64,000 nt of DNA, from positions 6,702,001 to 6,766,000 of the forward strand of contig JAYKKI010000074.1 of assembly GCA_039881145.1 (NCBI GenBank), given 5' to 3'. Source of the stretch: Druceiella hillmani. Its lineage: Eukaryota; Arthropoda; Insecta; Lepidoptera; Hepialidae. Below, piece by piece: positions 47,823 through 57,694 of the stretch. Under the pieces are notes generated by a model, which had not been told where the DNA came from, did not search any database, and saw only the letters and a program-made list of their open reading frames with translations. Each line of letters starts with the position of its first letter. Position 1 is the stretch's first letter. A program made the translations under genes and the position numbers.

Positions 47823-48872
47823 ATTAGTTGGCAACTTATGAACCCGTTTCTTTGTACACAAACTTCTCAACTCTTAGTTAATAAAATCACTCGTTGATTA
47901 TATAAGCACGGTCGGCATCTAACACTTGTCGCCAACCTGTAGGTAGAGCTAAAGTTCCGTCCTTATAGAAAACTTTGGGCGTTTGACTGAAAGATTGGTG
48001 AAGTCCGTTCGACTTTCGTGTTTAAATTTTCTATTACGTAAATTATTAGACAGAGAGCGAAACAGGTGGTAATTGGATGATACTCAGACTGAGACTGAGA
48101 ACACAGACATGTTGAAAGTTTAGCGGTGACTTTGCTCAACTGTTCACAATAAATCTTAGTTGTAATTGTACGGTTAGCTTGAAAGAGGTCTCAATGAATA
48201 ACTAAATGACTAACTTCATTTATACCCCACCATGCACTCAAAAGTATCTTTTGTCCAATATTATATTTTGGTCTAGGTACACCTTTTTCTGCAGCTCCTA
48301 ACCACTGACGTTTACGCTAAAAACTAACATAAGCCACACATATTTCATCTCCTGTAGCCAGACACATGAAAGCATGAAGTTGTTTTTACATTGCAGTATA
48401 AGAGCATGAAAATAGCTTTGCCAAACAACGCGAACTTAATCTGGGATCTGTTTCAACAATACTTTACATTTTTTCTAAATCAATTATAGGAGGTCGCTTT
48501 GGGTGGGGTTTATAGGGCAGGTCAAAATTTCCTTCTTTGAATCTTTGGGACCAATACTTGACTGTGTCCTAGGAGAGCATACCTTCACCCATTGTTGTGT
48601 ATATATTGAGAGGGGCTTCTCTGGTTTTTCGCCCTAAACGACATTCATGAATAAAGAGTCATCTGAGATCACTTCGAAATACTTTAATTTTTAATTTATC
48701 CTTTATTCGCCAAAATCCTCGCTGAAATTACTCGCCTTTACTCAATTGCAAACCGAATAGAAGTTCGAATACCGTACTCTTTAAACACCCTACAAGAAAT
48801 ATTCTAGAAGCTTCTGTAAAATTTCAGAAATCGGTCCAAAAAAGTGCCGTGTTTATAAGTTTCCAACCAATA
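47823..48872 (-). mobile_element. Second mariner-family element, heavily decayed
   Basis: The termini read inward as ATTAGTTGGCAACTTATGAA (left) and ATTGGTTGGAAACTTATAAA (right, minus strand), a clear inverted pair. Between them the minus strand carries eroded mariner codons: RSHL-like N-terminal words, LSSRCLAKLF, then ATGDEICVAYVS and RKRQWLGAAEKGVPRPK, then IYCEQLSK. The part with the second and third catalytic aspartates is missing, replaced by unrelated sequence near 48060-48130. The terminal repeats differ from those of the 29.6-kb mariner, so it is another lineage. Confidence 0.8.
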
Positions 48873-50691
48873 ATAGACGGTGTTACGTGTATTAGTCTTT
48901 CAGTTTACTGAATAATGTTTCTAAAGGTCCACGCGAATGAAGGCGGGGGCAGAGCTAGTTGTAAAATACATTACAATTTACTTAAGTGGTGAAAATTATC
49001 AGTATTATTTTAAAAAATAACTTGAATATTATGAGGAATCGAATAATAATTATAAAATAAAATGTCTAAGCATCGATAAATACATTTAAACGTGTCTAGC
49101 TTAGTTAAGTTTTAATGAATGTGAAATATTTTTAGTAAAAGGAAACCGTATTTCCATATTAAATACTCTCCCATGAAACTATGTAGGATCAAGCATATTT
49201 AGGAAATACGTTTGTGTAATTTTTCCTAACAGTAGTTTCAAAGATAAAAGTTGGTGTAGCAAATGTTCCGTTTCTTTTTTATAAAATAAAATTTAAATGT
49301 ATTTAAAATACCCATTGTTAAAACATATATACTTAAGCTATACACTTTGGGAATAATTGGCTGGGTTCAAAAAATAGGCAAACAGAAAAAGAACTATCAC
49401 CACGAGAGTATTACATTTACATTGGAAATAACTAAAATTTACATATTTATTGTATCGATTTTCACTAACAAAGGCACACGTGATACCTTCATTAGCTTAT
49501 AGTAATCGAATAACAATTGGTAGAAACTGGAATAAAAATTTGTTTGTCATTTAATCAGCAGTTTATTATTCAATCTGTGTATTTTCAATGTATTAAACTA
49601 TATTCAAAGCTATTTATAATTGGACTTGTTGTCTTAAAAATATTGGCGCTTTTTTATTTTAGCTTTTTAAATGTCTTTCAATTAGAGATATTTAAAATCG
49701 GATATCCATACATTTTGGATGAATTGTATTGCTTTAAAAGCTCCATGCTATTGAAATGATTTAATTGTATTTTTTCAAATATAACATGTTTTATAAGACT
49801 GAATTTTTGTTGATGAAATTTAAATGCCACCACATTTACGCAACTTATTTATTTCGATGTCTTTCATTTGCAAATTTTATGTAAATTTTTGGGTGAAAAC
49901 TATAAGATCTGGTGTTAAATGCAAATTCTTAATTTATAATTTTAGTGTCATTAGTATCTTTTTTTCGATGTGTTAAGAGTAGGACGCTCAGATTTTTTTT
50001 TGGTTAGCATTTTTTGATCCCGAAGATGATCCCGATTGCTTCCCTAAAGCTTTTGGCACTTACATATAGTGATTTTTTGAGAAATAATAAATTCACTAAA
50101 ATTAGAGAAAAAATTAAAAAGAAGAGATTGAGAGTAGTAACATGATAAATGATTCTTCACCGACGATCGCTTTCCGCAATAAAAAGAGCAAAGACTTTCT
50201 TAGAAATAAAATGAGCTCCAAGAGGCTAAGCTCCATGAATGTAGTTTCCATTCGCTGCATATATCGTAGATATAAAGACCAGTTTAATCCTCCGTGTTAT
50301 GGCGAAAAACACATAATCTGTTTTTTTCCAAACATTTACTTTGAATATTTTTCGTTGAAATGCTATTATTGCAATTTCCGTTTTATTTTATTATACTTCG
50401 GTTTCTCATGCCAAATTGTAGTAAGAATCAATACGTGATTTGTAGAGTTTTACAAAGTTGACATCTGCCAATTAAAGGTTAATTCAAGTGTTAACCCATT
50501 CCTAAAATTTTATGTGAAATAATTTTTGCAGATTAATTTTATATTTACCCGCAACATCTCAAATAGCTCCACGTGTTCCAAAAGACACCATTTTACGGAA
50601 CTCCCATTTCCAAGTAGTTGTTCGGAAGAAAAATATCATTTCTTCTTTAGGCTTAATATAAATCATTGAAGTTTTCTTTTTTTCGATAATA

Positions 50692-50693
<2 letters not shown>
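48873..50693. other. Non-coding DNA
   Basis: Two plus-strand open frames (49517-49759 and 50142-50438) are AT-rich, unrecognised and lack gene context. The second begins MINDSSPTIAFRNKKSK. Nothing else was seen. Confidence 0.3.

Positions 50694-50748
<55 letters not shown>
50694..50748. repeat. (TA)n microsatellite
   Basis: TA run of about 55 bases directly left of the inverted repeat at 50751-50910. Confidence 0.97.
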
Positions 50749-50750
<2 letters not shown>

Positions 50751-50751
<1 letters not shown>

Positions 50752-50791
50752 AACAACGATTGTATATTGAGTTTATTCCAAACTATACTCT

Positions 50792-50865
<74 letters not shown>

Positions 50866-50910
50866 TTGTAGAGTATAGTTTGGAATAAACTCAATATACA
50901 ATCGTTGTTA
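50751..50910. repeat. Inverted repeat with about 50-bp arms around (TA)n
   Basis: The left arm contains AACGATTGTATATTGAGTTT and ATTCCAAACTATACTCTACA. The right arm (about 50860-50910) is its exact reverse complement. A TA run of about 60-70 bases forms the loop. The total is about 160 bases. Confidence 0.95.
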
Positions 50911-51000
50911 CTTCAGAGATTTATAAGGTTATCAACTGAATGATTCGGTAGCAGTATAAGTAATCGTTTGTAGGATATCTGTTACACGGAGCAGTAGGGC

Positions 51001-51062
51001 GTAGTGGATAGACGAGGCGAGCGAGATGCGGGTCCCGATCGATGATCGGCAGAGCTTTCATC
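51001..51062 (+). promoter_or_regulatory. tRNA-like segment with a perfect GCM-site word
   Basis: GTAGTGGATAGACG recalls a tRNA-type A box and GGTCCCGATC a weak B box, so this may be the head of a tRNA-derived short repeat. Within it, ATGCGGGT (51026-51033) is identical to the canonical binding site of GCM-family proteins. It is not a tRNA gene: no acceptor-stem pairing was found. Confidence 0.25.
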
Positions 51063-51616
51063 CTACCGACAAATATTTACTTCAATTACAGCCGCTCACT
51101 GACGCAACGCGAGACATTACGTTCACTGAGCCTATACGAGAGTATTCATCAATGCGTTCGTGCTTTATTTGTGACGAGATGAGATAGAAATGTTTACTAG
51201 CGTAAGTAATAAAATATTTAAATATTCAGTTAAGACACCAAAGATCTTACTGCTTTGCTAATCTTTTATATTTTGTATAAGTTTTTTATATTTTGTATAA
51301 GTCTTAGTATATTTTGCATAAGTCTTAGTTATTATTAACTTCTAGATTATCAGCTTTGACCATAAGTAGACTGACTTTATTTATGCAATTTATTTTCTGG
51401 TGTTGCTCGTCCTTTTGCGACAACCGTTTCCTCGGAAAACATTACCTCTCCTAGTTACATCTAATTCTTTACAATTTCGTTCATATCTTGTTAATTTCAT
51501 CTTTCATCTTCTTGCTTTCTTCTCCTTCCCGTGCTTGTTATTTTATCTATTGGTCTATTTATTGTGTAAAATATATTTGTAAGTACGCACAGTTTTTGCA
51601 GTGGATTTTTTTTAAA

Positions 51617-51660
51617 TTTCTTATTTCTCAAATTATAATGTAAATTTGAGAAATAAGAAA
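51617..51660. repeat. Hairpin, 18-bp arms
   Basis: TTTCTTATTTCTCAAATT and its reverse complement AATTTGAGAAATAAGAAA surround an 8-base loop. Confidence 0.95.
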
Positions 51661-51719
51661 GTCAACATTTTTGCAATAATAATGAAATTTGGTTCCATTA
51701 TCATTGCAAAAATGTTGAC
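51661..51719. repeat. Hairpin directly next to the previous one
   Basis: GTCAACATTTTTGCAAT at the left end pairs exactly with ATTGCAAAAATGTTGAC at the right end, with further imperfect pairing inside. It begins at the very base where the previous hairpin ends. Confidence 0.95.
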
Positions 51720-51769
51720 GGTAACGAGGGGTCCACGTTCCGAATCGATACTCGTTTAATTAGATCTGT

Positions 51770-52010
51770 GTTAAAATCTGCGTATACATTATTGCTAGTG
51801 GTACATTGCGGCTCAGTTATTTTTTCTTTAACGCCACTTTGAACGTAAAAGCGACGTTTGAACCAAACTTTAAATTTGCCAGTCCAAAAGAATTCTTTAA
51901 AATCTACTTCTCGCCAATGACGATGCTTTAAAGTACGCGCGAATCGTTTTTTCTTACTTTGTGATTGAAGTACTGGTTTTCAAATAGCAATAGGTCGAAC
52001 AAAGTTGACG
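51770..52010 (-). pseudogene. Tc1-like transposase fragment
   Basis: On the minus strand the codons read KPVLQSQSKKKRFARTLK, then HRHWREVDFKEFFWTGKF and KVWFKRRFYVQSG. This matches the block before and around the first catalytic Asp of Tc1-family transposases (relatives: RFAxxHxxW...W...W(S/T)DESKF). The Asp-Glu pair reads Gly-Lys, so the catalytic residue is gone. Roughly 75 codons are open; neither ends nor the other catalytic blocks were seen. Confidence 0.55.
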
Positions 52011-53831
52011 CTCCATAGTTGTTTAGTAAATCTTATTTAATTTCGCATTTTTCGTACTTAAAACTACTTTATTTACTGGTACTTTTTTAAAATTTGTCAT
52101 CGATTTATTATTGACTTCAGATTTTCTTGAGCCTAGAAGGGCATGATTATGACCAGTATCCACCAAGATTGAAGGAAGCTTGTTTAAAATAACTTTAACT
52201 GCATTTAACACTCAATTTTCGATCCTATTCCATGTCATCAATTGGCAACGATTTTCACTCAGAAAATACCGAATTTAAATTGAAACGAGTCGATTTTAAA
52301 CAAAAAAATATGTGTTTTGAACAATCCTTTGTTAAAAGGAAACGAAATACTTTTTATTTTTTTATTTTTAGTAAGTCTTATACAGATTGTACAGAAGCAA
52401 CACAAAATAAAAGGCTATTTGCGGTTAATTTAAAGTAATTCTCAAAAAATGCAATAAATCCATGCAATAGTCTCAAATGTTAGGCCCACTGTGTAAATCC
52501 CTTGAAAATCATATAACTGATCGCCTCTTGTTATATAATTTTATTTGTTCAACTTTTATTTCCAAAAGCGAATAAACAAATATTGTCCTCAATCCATTAG
52601 GTATTTATATTCCGTAATTGCTTTTTGAAATGTCTCAACAAATTCTGCTTTCGTAGCTATATCATAATATTCCCATTTATTTGCAATCCCCAAATGGAGA
52701 ACAGAGGGCCCAGAACCACAAATTAGACTTTTTTACACGCAGTCTTTATTTAAGTTTCATAAAACTTAGTTATTATAAATATTGCTCTTATTGTATATAA
52801 AAAAATTCAAAGTTGATTAACCAGAGATAACTGAGCTTACTTTTAACGCGCGTTGAACTTAAACATACGATTTAATCCAAGTTACGATAGGTGATTTGGT
52901 TTGACAGGAGGTTATACCAGTAGAATGGCGACGGGTGTCATTTTGCAAATAATGGTATAAAATAAATTGTTTAGGTTAATCAAAACAAATTTTCTGAAAA
53001 CTGATATTTTATATACGAGAAATATTAAATAATTTTTTAACCCTTGACGTTTTGGTGCTAATAGAGACTTGACGACTAGGGAATGGTATGTTCTAAATTT
53101 TAGTAACGTTTTATAAAAACATGTTTTAATTACAATATCGCTATTTCAATACGCGTATCGTAAGACATTTTTTAATATTCTTCAGAAAAAAACTACTACA
53201 AGAATCTGGTATTCAATTTAATATCTAAATATATAGATATTGTTAAAAACTACTTCCATTAATAATTTAATTCAATTCAGTTTCCCATTTAAAATTAATG
53301 TTTCCAAAAATGTTTAATGGAGAGACTGTAAAGATCTTTTAACATTATATATTTTTATACGATTTGTGTATGTCACTATGATGATGAAGGTACTGAATTA
53401 AATGTACGTTTTGTTCGATTTTCTTTATGGTTCTTTTTTGGGGTCTTTATTCGTTCACTTTTTTAAATTTTGCAAGCTCGGAGCATTATTATGCAAAGTT
53501 TTCCTGTTTCAGTCATTTGATATATTTGCTCTTGTCAGACTTGAACACTTTCTTATCTTGATTTTGTTCTCATAATTTTGAGGTTATTATTAGTATTTTA
53601 TTATTTAGTTGAAATATTGGGCGACATTATATTTATACATAAATATTTTTAAATAAAGTAAATTATTGAAATTCGCAATTGCGTCGTATTAGATGTGCCC
53701 CTTTATTACAGCTAGTAGTATGGAATATACATTGAATATATACACTGATGAAACTATGTAACTAATATATTTACATGCTCATCTCTGACTATATGTATAT
53801 TTGAAGGTCAGGTCAATCAAGGATCTTTTAA
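52011..53831. other. Non-coding DNA
   Basis: No recognised gene. Short frames at 52023-52211 (minus) and 52232-52438 (plus) have no recognisable product; the first lies upstream of the Tc1-like fragment on the same strand but does not look like its N-terminus. Confidence 0.3.
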
Positions 53832-54036
53832 CTAAGCGGCCGGCAGCTCACAATTGACTCATAATGCATTCCAAAATGCTCCGCCTTGCTCACAAATGTC
53901 CGATGACACGGACCCTTATTATTACCGTAATATATGGGACACAATAGCACTGGGAGAGCGCGAAGTGTCGCCTGTTGCGCTGGTCAGGGCGTGCTCGAGC
54001 TTGGCGGCGCGTGCGCATCGTCTACTATTGGGGAAG
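53832..54036 (+). CDS. Possible exon in GC-rich patch
   Basis: An open plus-strand stretch encodes peptide pieces such as MSDDTDPYYYRNIWDTIALG and REVSPVALVRACSSLAARAH. It ends in AAG followed by GTCAGG, a usable donor, in a codon-aligned position. A possible acceptor is GGCCGGCAG near 53845. Composition contrasts with the AT-rich flanks, as gcm exons do. The product is not recognised, and it could be a chance frame in a repeat. Confidence 0.25.
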
Positions 54037-55257
54037 GTCAGGATACAGGCACTTGCAGTTAAGGCTATTTATATTTTAAGTTATTGTGTGATATAAATTG
54101 GTCAGGAATTGCAGGATTATCGAAATGACCTTGCCTCTAAAGTCAATTTAGTTATAAAACATTAAAAAAGGACATAAATAAGCGGTGGGTCTAGGAAGCT
54201 GAATTATCTAACTTCTATTACGACAAAATCGATTATTATTAAACACACACACACACATATATATAATTTTATATATCCATGGAATATATAAATCTATAAT
54301 GTTGAGGAAGCATATGAAAATTTCCAACCGTTTCTGAAAATATCTCGGAATTATCCTTCCAAGTTCGGCGGAAGGAGAGAATTTTTTTCAATCTTTAACA
54401 TGACTAGCACGGGCGCCTTGGAGATAAAATTTTTAACTGAAAAAATTCTTTAACACTATTTTCTTTTAAGCTCAGTGCTGATGATGCCAGATAAAATGTC
54501 GCTCCAGTGAAATCCCCTCTCTCAGTCAATGGTAGTGAGTTTAAGGTACTTATAAAAAATACAATATTAATATAAACAACGACATGTTTAAATTAAATGT
54601 TTTTCTGTAGAATAATTGCAGAAATTGATTAATGACTTCATTTCCAAAAAAATAATATTTACAAATTAGTTTCCCACAGCGTTAACATTGTTAAGGGGAA
54701 AACAATATATTTCTAAGTTAATTAAAATTACAATTGCACGCTTTAAATTTCACATAAAGGCTTTTCTAGTACGCAAGTTTAGTTTATCACTATATAAAAC
54801 CAATAGGTACAGTAAGCTTATATTTTCATAAGACACGAATAAAATAACTCAACTGAAAATCAACCGAAAACAGCTGGGGGCAATTTATATAAATTTCTAT
54901 CAAACGGGAAATATAATTAATTTCTATTATAGAACATAATCTTTCCTTTCTAATAAGACAAAATTTAAGCAAATTATTTATATATTCGGAAAGAAATATA
55001 TGTAGAAAAGCTGTTGTTACGGAAGCACATAAATTGTAGTGTGATATATAATAGAATACTGTTGCTTTCTTCGATAACACCCCGCACAGTGCAGGATGTA
55101 CAATTTTATTGATCCCGACAGCATTACACTTGCACCATAAATATTGCCCGCTAAGTTGTTAGACTGTCTACCCAATGTAAGATTGCATCTTGTATTTAAG
55201 AATAGCGACAAGATCTGCAAAATGAAATAAGTAATTCAAATGAGTTGACGATTGCAC
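54037..55257. other. Non-coding DNA
   Basis: Includes a short (CA)n(TA)n tract at 54242-54266. Minus-strand frames at 54826-55220 are AT-rich and unrecognised. Confidence 0.3.
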
Positions 55258-55385
55258 CTTCGCAAGTGCAGCCAGTGCAATGATGCAATACGCATTGAAA
55301 TCACGCGCACGGCAGGTGACGCCGGGTGCCCGACGGGAGCAGGTGCTCCACTTGGCGACACGTGCCGGCACTTCATTCCCACGCT
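55258..55385 (-). CDS. Possible exon in GC-rich patch (minus strand)
   Basis: The minus strand is open through VPARVAKWSTCSRRAPG and VTCRARDFNAYCIIALAALA, ending AAG before GTGCAA, a weak donor. Cys and Arg spacing loosely recalls extracellular modules, but I cannot name one. It shares a phrase (GTGCTC...CTTGGCG...CGTGC on the plus strand) with the patch at 53.99 kb, so both may be copies of one repeat instead of exons. Confidence 0.2.
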
Positions 55386-55859
55386 TACGCGCTGACTTAA
55401 GTCTTCGATGATATTGAAGCGGTGAAAGTGTTGAGCGAGAGATAGGATGATTAACTTTTGTTCAACAATAAGAATACGGAACTACAAAATTTTCATGGGA
55501 TGAAATTCTAGAGAATTATGAGTGTTGAAATTTGAATTCAGGTCAAGAATCATCCATATGTCTTTCACAATTTATTAATAATTCAATAGATTATGGGCGT
55601 AGCAGTCCTGGTTAATACTTAGTTTAACGAATAAAGTGCGTAAATATAAAATTGTCAAGAACCTAACCTACAATGTGATTTTCAATTAAGGATGTCTTTT
55701 AAAGAATTAACGTCAAGATTATTTCAAATAATCTTTTAGCATTAATTGAGAAATCAAAGCAATCCTATGTAGAGATTTGGACCCATCTTCAACACGAAGA
55801 ACTGTGACTGCATTGTGAGTTACGATACTGTATATTCAAAGCATGATTTAAATATTAAA
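55386..55859. other. Non-coding DNA
   Basis: No gene or repeat recognised. Confidence 0.3.
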
Positions 55860-56310
55860 TCGGAAATAATATTTATGATAGACTAATAAGCTATGTTCAC
55901 ATACAAGAGGCTAAAATTGCAGAAGATTTATTGAATAACCTAGCACGTGCTTTCCTCTATTCGGGGATGACAGGCTCAATAGGTCTGTTTCGTGGTTTAT
56001 GTACAACAACCTTCCCCGGATATCAAAATATAGAAGAATTTGTAAGTAACATAATGACTACAGTGCATAAACTGCGAAACGTAAGATCTAAATTAGACAA
56101 TGAGTTACTCGGAACGTTACTCCTCTCTGGTCTACCTGAATCATACAATCCAATTTATTGCAATATACAGTTCTAGTATAAATATAAGCACTGACTTAGT
56201 CAAAGTAAAAATTTTACAAGAGGTCAGGGTGAGCAAAAGCAATACAACAACTTTCGCAACAAACCAACATCTTAAAAGAAAAAGGCGTAAAAAACAGTTT
56301 CAATAGTGAT
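55860..56310 (+). pseudogene. Copia-type retrotransposon gag fragment
   Basis: Plus-strand codons encode a piece of the capsid (UBN2-type) domain of copia retrotransposons: NNLARAFLYSGMTGSIGLFR, then YQNIEEFVSNIMTTVHKLRN and LDNELLGTLLLSGLPESYNP. After a frame shift, a short basic stretch follows, with a weak trace of a zinc knuckle (CYSYDRFGY) near 56320. Protease, integrase and reverse transcriptase were not recognised downstream, and no long terminal repeats were found. In intact relatives this protein packages the element's RNA. This is a short, dead fragment. Confidence 0.7.
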
Positions 56311-57161
56311 CTCGTTGTTACAGTTACGATAGATTTGGTTATGAAATTACAGAGTACAAGTCAGAAACGAAGCAAAAGAATTATAAAATAGCTTATTTAC
56401 CCCATGAAGGCTGTTAGTCATTTCGATTAACACGGCGAACATTTATTGCGGATTAATGACATGAGTGATATCTTTCGGATTAATGTGTGCATCGCATCGA
56501 GCTTTCACATTAACTCAGATGCTGGCAAAACGTTCGAGTAGACAATTGTTACACGTGGGTAAGTGCCACCCTTTCGATATACGAAGTACATATTAGCCTA
56601 ATCGACTCTATGTAATATTCTCATAAAGCCTTGCATTTTGGTTTTGGGTTTAATTTGAGAAATGTTCATGATTTTGTCGGTTTTGAGGTTAAAGAAGTAT
56701 TCAAAATGACCGTGCAATATTCAATCGGATGAGGTGATCAAAAGGTGGTTAAATGAAGAAGAAGAGCAAGGTCATAATACAGTCATAGTCAGATTGCAGT
56801 GAGATTAAGGATCACTTGGAGGTGGAAGAAGACTGCGAAAAGGATGAAATTACAAACTGGAACTGCTTTAAAAGACTCACGTGAATCCTTATATCCTTTC
56901 TTCTTCATCAATACTGGAGTGTTTCTAATCTTTCCAAATTCCATAGAAATAGATCTCAACAATTAGGAAGCTCGAGTATAATTTCATTTTTTTCAATAAG
57001 TTTTTCTGTTGTAAGAATAATTATGTTTGGTCTAATCAAAAGAACAAGTAGAACTGCAGAAAAAAAATTACTTATACGTTTAATGATAAATGGAATTGCA
57101 TATGAAGTTAGGATCTGGTCTCGCATCTGGCATTGAAAAAGTAAAAGCTGGAGATTCTAAA
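56311..57161. other. Non-coding or eroded retrotransposon DNA
   Basis: Stop-rich in all frames. It may be a decayed continuation of the copia-type fragment but nothing there is identifiable. Confidence 0.3.
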
Positions 57162-57281
57162 ATGTATGTTACGAATGTTCTAAATATGTATGTTGCTAAT
57201 GTTCTAAATATGTATGTTACGAATGTTCTAAATATGTTTGTTACGAATGTTCTAAGTATGTATGCTACGAATGATCTAAAG
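57162..57281 (+). repeat. 24-bp minisatellite, five copies, in frame
   Basis: ATGTATGTTACGAATGTTCT followed by AAAT is repeated five times at exactly 24-base spacing (57162, 57186, 57210, 57234, 57258). Because 24 is divisible by three, a plus-strand open frame (57090-57389, 99 codons) reads it as MYVTNVLN repeats. The flanking codons look unremarkable and no product is recognised. Confidence 0.92.
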
Positions 57282-57571
57282 ATGAATGTAAGATGTGCAG
57301 AACCGGTACAGAAAGAAATACAATTCAAAAAGAGAAAGATTTTTCCCTATTGCTCTTATGAAAAACATCGTATGACAAATTCACGATAGGAAAAGTGCTT
57401 TAAAAATATATATGAAGGACACGAAGATGAAGGTTGTATTGTTTGTGCCAAAAAACTATAATTTTTCTTTTATTTTTGTAGCAAGAAGCTTTAGAAATTA
57501 TAAAGTAATTACATAATTTTAGTCGTGTTAATTTTTTCAAAGATTTTTTTGAGACTGTTCATTGAGATCTC

Positions 57572-57694
57572 AGAAGAGTGGAATAAATTTGATTTTATCA
57601 TTTTTATTAAATTATTAATATTAATGAAAATACTGTTTGTTAATATTATTAATATTTTAATAAAAATGATAAAATCAGATTTATTCTACTCTTC
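57572..57694. repeat. Inverted repeat, about 50-bp arms
   Basis: AGAAGAGTGGAATAAATTTG, then ATTTTATCATTTTTATTAAA on the left, is matched by the reverse complement on the right (AATAAAAATGATAAAATC, then AGATTTATTCTACTCTTCT) with three or four differences and a central AT-rich loop. Confidence 0.93.
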
